From assembly GCA_022567695.1 (NCBI GenBank), contig JADFGN010000012.1, positions 1 through 34,192 on the forward strand: DNA of 34,192 bases, given 5' to 3'. Below, in pieces: positions 26,037-33,669 of the stretch. The number at the start of each line of letters is the position of its first letter. Position 1 is the first letter of the stretch. Origin of the DNA: Candidatus Poribacteria bacterium. Its GTDB lineage: Bacteria; Poribacteria; WGA-4E; PCPOR2b. A model generated the notes under the pieces. The model saw only the letters and a program-made list of their open reading frames with translations. It was not told where the DNA came from and searched no databases. Made by a program: the position numbers and the translations under genes.

Positions 26037-27041
26037 TTACGGCTCACTTTCCTCAGAACTTTTCCCGGTATCCCTGGAATCATTCGGACGCCTTTCATAA
26101 GCTTCGATAACCTGTTGAACCAATTCATGACGCACAACATCTTCGCTGGAAAAATAAATAAACTCAATCCCTTTGATATCAGAAAGCACGAATTGCGCAT
26201 CAGCCAATCCTGACACTCTATTCGTCGGTAAGTCCGTTTGGGTAATATCTCCTGTAACCACGGCTTTGGAATCGAACCCGAGGCGCGTGAGAAACATCTT
26301 CATCTGTTCAATTGTCGCATTTTGCGCTTCATCGAGAACCACAAATGAGTTGTTGAGAGTACGTCCGCGCATAAAAGCAATGGGAGCAACTTCAATCACG
26401 TTTCGCTCAATATAGCGTTCAAGAGCTTCAGGAGACATCATATCATAGAGGGCATCATATAAGGGACGAAGATAGGGATCGATTTTAGCTGCAATATCGC
26501 CCGGTAAAAAACCGAGCTTTTCGCCAGCTTCGACGGCAGGACGTGTTAAAATAATTCGGCTGACCTGTGCGCTTTTCAACGCAGCAACCGCCATCGCCAT
26601 TGCAAGGTATGTCTTACCGGTGCCTGCCGGGCCAATGCCGAACACCAAATCATTTGTCTTTATTGCTTCGATATACCGCTTTTGTCCCGGAGTTTTAGGT
26701 CGAACAACTCCGCGTTTGGAAAACACCGGAATTGATTCGCTCATCGCTTCATCCATCTGGTCGATTCTGTTGTGCTTGGAAGCGCGAATTGCATATTTAA
26801 CATCATTGGCATTAATCCGCTGACCACTGCGAATTCGATTGAGAAGCGATTCAAATGCTTTGGCGACCTGATGAATCTCATCCAAGTTGTCGCCGAGAAT
26901 TTCTAAGCCATCACTTTTCTGGATGACTCTAATATTAAAATTGTCCTCGACGATCTTCAGAAACACATCTCCTTGTCCAAAAAGAGTTTGTGCCTCGGCA
27001 TTGCTCTGCATTGGAACTTTTAGCGACTCTCGTTTCCGCAA
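26037..27041 (-). CDS. ybeZ: PhoH-family P-loop ATPase (YbeZ type)
   Basis: Cytoplasmic ATPase related to the helicase core, genetically and physically linked to YbeY in RNA metabolism. The 334-residue product has an N-terminal KH-like region (IRVIQKSDGLEILGD), the Walker A GPAGTGKT at 137-144, Walker B VVLDEAQN at 234-241, and the sensor-type VVTGDITQTDLP. The start is a TTG at 27041 with a GGAGG 11 bases upstream; an ATG ten codons further in is the alternative. It is the first gene of the minus-strand phoH-ybeY-corC operon. The promoter should lie in the 335-base gap upstream, but I could not identify good boxes on the minus strand. Confidence 0.95.
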   Translation of the reverse strand: MRKRESLKVPMQSNAEAQTLFGQGDVFLKIVEDNFNIRVIQKSDGLEILGDNLDEIHQVAKAFESLLNRIRSGQRINANDVKYAIRASKHNRIDQMDEAMSESIPVFSKRGVVRPKTPGQKRYIEAIKTNDLVFGIGPAGTGKTYLAMAMAVAALKSAQVSRIILTRPAVEAGEKLGFLPGDIAAKIDPYLRPLYDALYDMMSPEALERYIERNVIEVAPIAFMRGRTLNNSFVVLDEAQNATIEQMKMFLTRLGFDSKAVVTGDITQTDLPTNRVSGLADAQFVLSDIKGIEFIYFSSEDVVRHELVQQVIEAYERRPNDSRDTGKSSEESEP

Positions 27042-27376
27042 TACAATATCAACCTCCGTTTTTGGTTAGTACTCCGTAGCCCTAGAAGGACAGACTTTAA
27101 AGAAATATCTACCACGTCTGAGTCTTACGAATTTCTTGATTCTCACCGACCCACTTCCACGAAGTGCGTAGTAACCTGCGCCGGATGGTAACACATTTTT
27201 TATACAATATTCAACGCAAAAAGAAACGCGAAGTGAGCATGTTTCATCAATTTTCAGCATTTGGCCTACAATCCACCTCATGGGAATACAACATACATAT
27301 AGCCCTACTACCTTTTTCTTAAACTTGACAGTCATTGTGATGTATGCTAGACTAACGGGCAGAGAAGGAGGCAAAG
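27042..27376. other. Divergent intergenic region between phoH and the envelope operon
   Basis: The 335 bases separate two divergent operons. They contain the plus-strand promoter at 27325-27353 and a small hairpin CACTTC-CAC-GAAGTG (27152-27166). A minus-strand frame of 102 codons spans most of the gap, but it has no SD, would cover the promoter, and shows no family feature, so I regard it as non-coding. Confidence 0.5.
27325..27353 (+). promoter_or_regulatory. Strong sigma70-type promoter of the coiled-coil/OmpA lipoprotein operon
   Basis: TTGACA (27325-27330), a 17-base spacer and TAGACT (27348-27353), the latter preceded by TGC as an extended -10. The start point near 27360 leaves a leader of about 17 bases that contains the SD AAGGAGG. 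Confidence 0.8.
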
Positions 27377-27793
27377 ATGAAATGGAAAGCGACAGGTATT
27401 GGTTTGATTGCTGTACTCTTCAGTTTTGGCTGCGGCACATCCAACCAACTCTCTACTGGAACCATTTATGATGCTAAAGCGCAGATAGACGCCGCGAAAG
27501 AAGTCGGTGCTGAAAACCTGGCTACACAGGAACTGACCGATGCTGAACAGATGCTTGCCCGAGCAGAAGCAGCGTTACAGGATGGAAAGAAGGATGCTCA
27601 TCGGCTGAGTGTACACGCCTATCTCAAAGCCAGAGTCGCTGAAGAACTAGCCATTGCGACTCAGATGGAAGCGCAAGCACAAGAGTTAGAACAGCAGCTA
27701 GAATTGAGAGCGCAGGCCGCGGAAGCGGTACGCCGCGAGTTTGTAGACGCAGAACGTGAGTTGGAACAATTGAAATTGACACCTGAAAAGTAA
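27377..27793 (+). CDS. Small coiled-coil lipoprotein (DUF4398-like)
   Basis: The 138-residue product has a lipoprotein signal (MKWKATGIGLIAVLFSFGC, lipidated C19). The rest is almost entirely helical, with Ala/Glu/Gln-rich heptads (DAKAQIDAAKEVGAENLATQELTDAEQMLARAEAAL pattern, residues ~31-66, and a long Gln/Glu helix to the end). The spacing resembles DUF4398-type envelope lipoproteins, often found next to OmpA-family proteins; that assignment is from pattern recall. It has an AAGGAGG SD and its own strong promoter, and it lies 63 bases upstream of the OmpA lipoprotein, whose N-terminal part has the same repeat style. Confidence 0.8.
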   Translation: MKWKATGIGLIAVLFSFGCGTSNQLSTGTIYDAKAQIDAAKEVGAENLATQELTDAEQMLARAEAALQDGKKDAHRLSVHAYLKARVAEELAIATQMEAQAQELEQQLELRAQAAEAVRREFVDAERELEQLKLTPEK

Positions 27794-27856
27794 CCGTTTA
27801 CGCCCCCCGAACGCTTGCCCTGAAAATTAGCGAATTACTCGGAGGAACAAATTCCC

Positions 27857-29542
27857 ATGCAGTGTCACCGATTTACAACCATCCCCGTTTTGCTCGTTAT
27901 CCTGTTGGTGTTGATCGGATGTGCGGGACAGGTTGATCCGATTGTCCTTGAAACGAGCCTACAATACGCTCAGAATGCGGTTTCAAATGCCCGACGGATG
28001 CAGGCTGAAACGTATGCCAAAGAACAGCTTGAAAAGGCAACACAATTACTGGAACAAGCCGAAAGTGTAGAGGATGGGATTCAGAGCTTGGAGTTAGCGT
28101 TTCAAGCGCAAATGGAGGCGCAAATTGCAGGTGCACAAGCACGCCAACGAATTGCTGAACAGCAAATCGATCAAGTTCGCAAGGCCGACCTGAAAGTCAT
28201 GATACAAGAGATGGAATATAAGGTCAAAACCGCGCAGACGCGCCAAGCAATCGCGGAGGAACGTGCAAAACGGGCTTTAATCCGAGCTCTGCGGGCTGAG
28301 CAACGCGCCGAAACTGCGCAAGCTGAGGCGGATGAGGCGAGAGAGGATGCCCAAACTGCGCTTGCCCGTGCTAAAGTAAAATTAGCAATTTCCGAAGCTC
28401 AACTTTTTCTTGATGTCGCCAAGGAAACAGAGGCGATGACTTATGCCCAAGACGACTATCAAGCTACTGTAGATTTGATTAAGCAAGCAAACGCGCTTAT
28501 TAATCGAGGTAAATTTGAGGAAGCCAAGGAGGCGGCAGTTCAAGCCAAAGCGCGGGCAAAGGTCGCCCACAGTGTGGCGACATCCGCGATCAGTAAGGTC
28601 GTCGCGTCAAAAGCTGGGGCGCAGACAGAAGTTACCGTCGCAATTGCACGAGCACAAGTGGAACTTGATCGAGCAGACGACGCAAATGCATTTGTGCATG
28701 CTGAGGAGTTTTTTCAACAAGCCACAACGAAGCTCGGAGATGCAACGCAAGCACTAAAATCGGAACAGCACGATGAGGCGATACGTTTAGCCAGACAAGC
28801 CGAAAGCATCGCTCGTAAAGCCTATAACGTTGCTGAATCCGTTGAGCGACAACGAAAGGCGGAGGAAGCGAGGGAAGAACAAATCGCACAAGCCAAAGAT
28901 GTCATCTTCAAAGTGGAGGAGGGAATAAATCTGGAGGCAGGAACCCAAGTCCCAAATCTCGCATCTGGGCTTTACGAACAGGCAAAAACCTTGTTGGCAG
29001 ATGCGCAAGAAGCACTGGGCAACGAAGACTATCAGCATACCCTTGCGGTTGGACGACAGAGCCTTGAGGTTCTAAACAGGGCTATTGAAAAAGTGAAACA
29101 GATTGAATCCGTTGAGAAGCGTATTATCGACGCGGCTGGTGTGATTTCATCAGCGGAGATCACTCAAACCCAGATGGGGGTCCTGATTCGATTCAGTGGT
29201 GACCTCTTTAAATCGGGGAGTACCGAACTGAATCCTAAATTCTTCCCGATGTTCCGTCAGCTTGCAGAGATTATCAAACCGACCGCCGATTACAGCGTCC
29301 GAATTGAGGGACACAGCGACAGCATTGGTGACGCTAAGACCAATCTCAAATTGACAGAGAAGCGGGCGGATGCGTTTATGACATATCTCGTTGAGAAATG
29401 CGGTGTGCCGAAAGAACAGATGACAGCCGTCGGTTTAGGAGAAAGCAAACCCATCGCAACAAATGTCAATAAGGCTGGGAGAGCAAAGAACCGTCGCATA
29501 GACACAATCATTTTGACACGGGAGAGTGAAGTTGACAATTGA
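27857..29542 (+). CDS. Long coiled-coil lipoprotein with C-terminal OmpA peptidoglycan-binding domain
   Basis: The 561-residue product has a lipobox (LVLIGC, C22), then about 400 residues of Ala/Glu/Gln/Arg-rich helix that should form a rod or bundle in the periplasm. Repeats of the type ...YAKEQLEKATQLLEQAES resemble the preceding DUF4398-like gene. Residues about 440-555 form an OmpA-like domain with GHSDSIGDAKTN (D488), LTEKRADAF and NRRIDTIIL, the Asp/Arg pair that holds diaminopimelate. It should link the outer membrane to peptidoglycan over a long distance. SD GGAGGAAC precedes the ATG. The stop overlaps the next ORF by 11 bases. Confidence 0.9.
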   Translation: MQCHRFTTIPVLLVILLVLIGCAGQVDPIVLETSLQYAQNAVSNARRMQAETYAKEQLEKATQLLEQAESVEDGIQSLELAFQAQMEAQIAGAQARQRIAEQQIDQVRKADLKVMIQEMEYKVKTAQTRQAIAEERAKRALIRALRAEQRAETAQAEADEAREDAQTALARAKVKLAISEAQLFLDVAKETEAMTYAQDDYQATVDLIKQANALINRGKFEEAKEAAVQAKARAKVAHSVATSAISKVVASKAGAQTEVTVAIARAQVELDRADDANAFVHAEEFFQQATTKLGDATQALKSEQHDEAIRLARQAESIARKAYNVAESVERQRKAEEAREEQIAQAKDVIFKVEEGINLEAGTQVPNLASGLYEQAKTLLADAQEALGNEDYQHTLAVGRQSLEVLNRAIEKVKQIESVEKRIIDAAGVISSAEITQTQMGVLIRFSGDLFKSGSTELNPKFFPMFRQLAEIIKPTADYSVRIEGHSDSIGDAKTNLKLTEKRADAFMTYLVEKCGVPKEQMTAVGLGESKPIATNVNKAGRAKNRRIDTIILTRESEVDN

Positions 29543-29837
29543 CGTACATTCAATGGAGATTCGCCAAATTGAACCGTTCGTTGTCCACCAAATTGCACAA
29601 AGTCTGTTTGGCGATCGGTACGTCATTATCTATGACAAGACCATTCAATTTCATAGCCACTGTTATTATGTCAAACGAATTGAAGACGCCAATCATCTGT
29701 GGTTTGGATACTACTATCTGCTTGATGCAAATACGCAGTTGGCGATGTGGAATGATATTGATTTCGCACCATCTGGGACTTATGGCGCAATTTTCCATCC
29801 GAAAACAGGAGAGATCGCTGGATATGACGAAACTTGA
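29532..29837 (+). CDS. Unknown 101-residue protein translationally coupled to the OmpA lipoprotein
   Basis: I do not recognise the family. The start was set at the TTG at 29532 because GGGAG (29520-29524) lies 7 bases upstream and this start overlaps the OmpA stop by 11 bases, a typical coupled arrangement. The frame is open from a GTG at 29526, and an ATG exists at 29553. The product is rich in aromatic residues (CYYVKRIEDANHLWFGYYYLLDA) with alternating strands, has no signal peptide, and ends KTGEIAGYDET. A small alpha/beta cytoplasmic protein is likely. Overlapping frames on both strands lack SD sites. Confidence 0.6.
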   Translation: MTIDVHSMEIRQIEPFVVHQIAQSLFGDRYVIIYDKTIQFHSHCYYVKRIEDANHLWFGYYYLLDANTQLAMWNDIDFAPSGTYGAIFHPKTGEIAGYDET

Positions 29838-29907
29838 TTGAAATGAAGAACTGCCTCCCGCACTGGGTTTGAATTGATGGAACAAATGAGCAGGGGCAAG
29901 TTAATTC

Positions 29908-30774
29908 TTACGCATTTAGGTACTTGCCTATCAGCAGATCTAATTTTCGCCGAGTGTCTGCGGGAATTCGCTCCGGATTTGTTGCAATCGCTTTTTCAAG
30001 CGCATGTGGGCACGTACAACCTTCACGCTTTGCCGGAATTTTGTGGATGACGGCCTTAACTGCCTGTCTTGCCATTTCCACGTTTGCAAACAGATTCTGG
30101 AGAATCATCTCGGTGGTCACGTGATCATGCTCGGGATGCCAGCAATCGTAATCAGTTGAACAGGCTAAGGTTGCATAACAGATCTCGGCTTCACGAGCCA
30201 GTTTCGCTTCAGGAGCAGCGGTCATTCCAATGACATCAAAGCCAAGTTGCCTGTAGACGGTTGATTCAGCCTGAGTGGAGAAAGCCGGGCCTTCCATACA
30301 GATGTATGTGCCGCCCATGTGAGTCATTTCACCGACTTCGGTGGCGCCTTCATACAGCAGTTGACTGAGAGTTGGGCAAAACGGATGAGCAAGGCTGATA
30401 TGGGCGACGAGTCCTTCGCCAAAAAAGGTGCTTTTTCGATCTTTGGTGTGGTCATAAAGCTGATCGGGAATCACGAAGTGGCGGGGCTCAATCTCCATTT
30501 TGAGGCTGCCAACTGCACTCACTGAGATAATCCATTCTACGCCTAAACTTTTCAAAGCATAGATATTAGCACGGACGTTAATCTCCGATGGTAACAGTCG
30601 GTGTCCGTTGCCATGACGAGGCAGGAACGCCACCCGTTTTCCTTCGATTGTCCCCAAGGTCAACGAATCACTCGGCTTTCCGAATGGGGTATCCAAATCG
30701 ACCTCTTCGATGTCGGCGAGTCCTTCCATCTCGTAAAATCCGGTGCCACCAATCACTCCAATTTTAACACTCAT
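29908..30774 (-). CDS. mtnP: S-methyl-5'-thioadenosine phosphorylase
   Basis: Phosphorolyses methylthioadenosine (the by-product of polyamine and other SAM-dependent reactions) to adenine and methylthioribose-1-phosphate. The 288-residue product has the phosphate-binding GGTGFYEMEG, RHGNGHRLLPSEINVRANIYAL, the MEGPAFSTQAES segment, GMTAAPEAKLAREAEICYA and TDYDCW. The Asp residues of TDYD fit selectivity for 6-amino purines, so methylthioadenosine phosphorylase is preferred over inosine/guanosine-type purine nucleoside phosphorylase. SD GGAGG lies 4-5 bases before the ATG. It stands alone between convergent and divergent neighbours. Confidence 0.94.
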   Translation of the reverse strand: MSVKIGVIGGTGFYEMEGLADIEEVDLDTPFGKPSDSLTLGTIEGKRVAFLPRHGNGHRLLPSEINVRANIYALKSLGVEWIISVSAVGSLKMEIEPRHFVIPDQLYDHTKDRKSTFFGEGLVAHISLAHPFCPTLSQLLYEGATEVGEMTHMGGTYICMEGPAFSTQAESTVYRQLGFDVIGMTAAPEAKLAREAEICYATLACSTDYDCWHPEHDHVTTEMILQNLFANVEMARQAVKAVIHKIPAKREGCTCPHALEKAIATNPERIPADTRRKLDLLIGKYLNA

Positions 30775-30823
30775 AGGTCCTCCATGTTTTGAAACCTGTA
30801 AAGTCTGAGTAATTTTTGCCTGC

Positions 30824-30850
30824 CTGAACTCTTGCGAGTTCAGCTACGGG
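30824..30850. repeat. Single REP-like hairpin followed by CTACGGG
   Basis: CTGAACTC-TTGC-GAGTTCAG (30824-30843) is a perfect 8-bp stem with a TTGC loop, followed by CTACGGG. It matches the right-hand module of the element at 31888-31911 except for paired base changes in the stem. It lies in the 218-base gap between mtnP and the MBL gene. Confidence 0.65.
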
Positions 30851-30992
30851 CCCCTACGCCCCTTCGGGTGGGAGGAAGAACCTCGCACAAAATAGGCTTT
30901 CAACGAAACTCAAAGGAACGACATGGGTAATGAAGGCATATCGCTTCAAAATGTGTCTGACCAGTATAGAAAAATGAGGATTTACATCAAGA

Positions 30993-31814
30993 ATGGCATT
31001 ATTGCATTGTGGAAATTTAACAATTGAAGGCGAATCAAGTTCCGCCGTTGCAACTTATATGCGCGTAAAAGAACTAGATCTCATCTTCGACCTCGGGCGA
31101 TGTCCGATAAATTTTATTGGAACGCAACATGTTTTCATCTCTCATTTTCACTTAGACCACTATTTCGGCTTACCAATTTATATTAGCCAGCGCTGGCTGG
31201 CAAACATCCGCCCCGGGAATATTTATGTTCCCGCAGAAGGCATGGATGAACTTCAGCGCATTTTAAATCAGATAGCAACGCTAGACAGTGGTCGGGTATG
31301 GAATTACCACCTCACTGCTGTTCAGGCTGGAGATGCAATCCAATTTCGAAAGAATCTGGTAGCACACGTCCTGCCGTGTTGCCATACAGTTCCATCAATA
31401 GGCTATCTCATCTGTGAGGTACGCGATAAACTAAAACCGGAGTTTCACAATTTGCAAGGGCACGAGATTGCTGAGTTGCGACGCGCCGGAACCAAAGTGA
31501 CTACACAAATTGAGTTGCCGTTAATTGCCTATCTGGGAGATACTCATAAAGTTCCGATTGACGCCCATCCTTTGCTGAAGCAATGCAAGATTTTAATTTG
31601 CGAATGCACATTTATCAAGCCTGAACACCGTAAACGCGCAGAGGAAACAATGCATTTACATCTTGATATCTTACCGACACTGCTTGAAACCTTCGAGAGC
31701 GAACATATCGTGCTGTGCCATTTTTCACGGCGATATACGCCTGAAATCATTCTTGAGCATATCTCTTCCATGCTATCGCCTTTAGATCGCCCCCGCGTTC
31801 AACTATTTATTTAA
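30993..31814 (+). CDS. RNase Z-like metallo-beta-lactamase-fold hydrolase
   Basis: The 273-residue product has the MBL zinc motif HFHLDH (H51, H53, D55, H56), then PCCHTVPSIGY (His ligand), LGDTH (bridging Asp) and CHFSRRY (last His). The layout, with a tRNase Z-like HxHxDH-x2-G and the LGDT motif, points to the RNase Z/ElaC branch, so tRNA 3'-end processing is possible, but other MBL phosphodiesterases share these motifs. Only a weak GAGG precedes the ATG. The last Ile codon and the stop lie inside the left inverted repeat of the 31809-31943 element, so the C-terminus may have been altered by insertion of that element. Confidence 0.82.
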   Translation: MALLHCGNLTIEGESSSAVATYMRVKELDLIFDLGRCPINFIGTQHVFISHFHLDHYFGLPIYISQRWLANIRPGNIYVPAEGMDELQRILNQIATLDSGRVWNYHLTAVQAGDAIQFRKNLVAHVLPCCHTVPSIGYLICEVRDKLKPEFHNLQGHEIAELRRAGTKVTTQIELPLIAYLGDTHKVPIDAHPLLKQCKILICECTFIKPEHRKRAEETMHLHLDILPTLLETFESEHIVLCHFSRRYTPEIILEHISSMLSPLDRPRVQLFI

Positions 31815-31943
31815 ACGTTTGGTGTAAATTATCCAGAACTTGCTTGTAGCCGAACTCGCCAGAGTTCGGTCTTTGGTCGCAGTGAATCCGAATTCTTGCG
31901 AATTCGGCTACGGGGTTGTTAAATCCACACCAGGCGTTTAAAT
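31809..31943. repeat. 135-bp nested inverted-repeat element (REPIN/MITE-like)
   Basis: Outer arms of 22 bases, 31809-31830 and 31922-31943, match as inverse complements at 18 positions and end in ATTTAAAC / GTTTAAAT. Inside lie two 24-base arms, 31846-31869 and 31888-31911, matching at 21 positions and bounded by GTAG on the left and CTAC on the right. Each inner arm is also a hairpin on its own (CCGAACTC-GCCA-GAGTTCGG and CCGAATTC-TTGC-GAATTCGG). GTAG-headed hairpins in inverted pairs are the layout of REPINs. No target-site duplication was seen. Confidence 0.75.
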
Positions 31944-31970
31944 GGCCCCACTGCATTTAAGTAAATCATG

Positions 31971-32010
31971 AAAAAAGACCTGGCAAGTTTCTAAAACCTG
32001 TCAGGTCTTT
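31971..32010 (-). terminator. Rho-independent terminator of the TPR lipoprotein gene
   Basis: A 17-base stem with one mismatch (31974-31990 with 31994-32010), starting AAAGACCTG / CAGGTCTTT and closing on a CTA loop. On the minus strand it is followed by a T-run (31971-31976). It begins 19 bases after the TPR gene stop. It may also act on plus-strand transcripts from the MBL gene, although the plus-strand T-run is poor. Confidence 0.88.
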
Positions 32011-32028
32011 GATTTTGACCGACCGATA

Positions 32029-33405
32029 TTATTGAACATCACCGAGCGTTTCAGTCATGGTTGCGCCGGGATAATCGTTCGGGTCTTGATCCGAGGTACC
32101 AGCCTCCTGCTCCTTGTAGAGCATATGACCGTCACCATCCTGATCTAGCTCCATCTGGCGAACAATCTGTTCAGCTTCACGGGAATACGGCGTTGGGCCT
32201 TTATTGATACTCATATACGCCTTGAATGCCCTGTGTGCCAGACTGAACTCACGAATCGCGCGGAAGCAAACGGCTTGCTGATAAACAGCTTCATTGCGCC
32301 ATGTGGATTCAGGGGAGTTTTTGAACAGATCTTCATAGGCTTCGATCGCGCGCTGATATTGCCCATCTTGCTGATACAAACGCCCAATCTGATAGCGTGC
32401 GTCCGCAGACGCAAACTTTTTGTATGACAAATTCTCTGCCAACTTTCGGTAAGATGCAAGGGCATACGGATAGTTTCTCAGCTTCTCCCAGCCTCGCGCA
32501 ATAGATTGGAAGTCCTGAACAATTCGATCAGCCTGACCCATGAGGTATCTTTCACTAGCGAGTATCACACGACCAGCATTTTCATACTCAATTGCTTTCT
32601 TGCTTGTATATTTCTTGATGTCCTCCTGATCGAAACGAATCTCGTCCAGGATTTCCTTGGTCTCCTTCAACAATGTTGCGGCTTGATTAGCTTCAAAGGC
32701 CTCAGGGAAATTTTCAATGACTTTATTGTACGCTCCCCAGCCGCCGGAGTTAGAGTAATCGTAGAGTTCATAAAAATAGATTCTTCCAACATTGTACTGT
32801 GACTGAGGTGCCTTTTTATGATTCGGAAACTCGTCAGCCATTTTTTCATAATACCGAATCGTCTCGCCATAATTCGCCAACGATTCATAAGCTTTTGCAA
32901 CGTTAATTAACGCTTCCGCTGCTTTGTTCTGGCTATCTTCGGTTTCGAGGCGGTTTCGATAAACGCGCAAGTCATTGCGGATGATCTGGCGGTTTTTGCG
33001 AATATCGGCAATACCACTTCTCGCTTTACCACCTAGATAACCTGTCGGCGAAAGATCTACAATGGCCTGGTAATGTGTTGTTGCTTCATCCCACCTACCG
33101 TGCCGCTGATGAATCGCCGCGAGTCCAAAATGCGCCCGTTGGGCATATTTTCCGTCCGGAGATCTCTCAATGATGGTGTTGTAGTTCTTCATCGCACGGT
33201 CATAGAGTTTTTCCCGTTTCGCCTTCTCTTTTTTTCTTTTTTCAGGATCATCGGATTGAATACGAAATCCATTAGCTTGCTCCAAGGCGATTTCTGCACT
33301 TTGGATTTTGACACTCAAAGGTGAGAGGGCGCCTGAACAACCGATAATCATTGTAGCAAGAATGGCAAGTGCAACGCACGCGGAATACGACAACAAACGG
33401 TTCAT
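32029..33405 (-). CDS. TPR-repeat lipoprotein with C-terminal EF-hand-like calcium motif
   Basis: The 458-residue product has a lipoprotein signal (lipobox MIIGC, C23) and a long TPR array, for example GKYAQRAHFGLAAIHQRHGRWDEATTHYQAIV, residues about 80-400, and DARYQIGRLYQQDGQYQRAIEAYEDLF near 335. The layout resembles BamD/YbgF-type periplasmic TPR proteins, but it is about twice the length of BamD, so no name is given. The tail has D421-Q-D423-G-D425-G-x5-E432, a full EF-hand loop, followed by EAGTSDQDPNDYPG, which looks like a bacterial thrombospondin type 3 repeat. SD AAGGAGG precedes the ATG; a terminator follows the stop. Confidence 0.85.
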   Translation of the reverse strand: MNRLLSYSACVALAILATMIIGCSGALSPLSVKIQSAEIALEQANGFRIQSDDPEKRKKEKAKREKLYDRAMKNYNTIIERSPDGKYAQRAHFGLAAIHQRHGRWDEATTHYQAIVDLSPTGYLGGKARSGIADIRKNRQIIRNDLRVYRNRLETEDSQNKAAEALINVAKAYESLANYGETIRYYEKMADEFPNHKKAPQSQYNVGRIYFYELYDYSNSGGWGAYNKVIENFPEAFEANQAATLLKETKEILDEIRFDQEDIKKYTSKKAIEYENAGRVILASERYLMGQADRIVQDFQSIARGWEKLRNYPYALASYRKLAENLSYKKFASADARYQIGRLYQQDGQYQRAIEAYEDLFKNSPESTWRNEAVYQQAVCFRAIREFSLAHRAFKAYMSINKGPTPYSREAEQIVRQMELDQDGDGHMLYKEQEAGTSDQDPNDYPGATMTETLGDVQ

Positions 33406-33669
33406 GGTTATTCCTCCTTAACTTTAAAAAACTGGATTCTGTGATATTTAATTCAAGTTGCTACCTATTGAAAAAGAACCCAAACTGATGTGACAAACTG
33501 TCATATAACAGCAAATCCTTCGATTCGTTGTCATATTTTTTCTTTATCACAACTTGGGTACTTGAATACAGAAAATTAGTTAGCATAACGCCACAATAGT
33601 ATATTATATCGATTTCCCAAAAAAGATCAAGAAAATTCTCATCTTTTCCCAGATCTAAAAATTACAATC

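Noticed and set aside
27152-27171. CACTTC-CAC-GAAGTG hairpin followed by CGTAG as another REP copy
   Set aside because: The GTAG lies on the wrong side of the hairpin for a REP and the stem is only six bases.
27066-27374. 102-codon minus-strand frame upstream of phoH
   Set aside because: No SD, no recognisable domain, and it covers the promoter of the divergent operon. It is probably non-coding.
33491-33536. TGACA-AAC-TGTCA palindrome and two TGTCATAT copies 30 bases apart upstream of the TPR gene
   Set aside because: The motifs are short and the region is AT-rich. Chance occurrence cannot be excluded without genome-wide counts.
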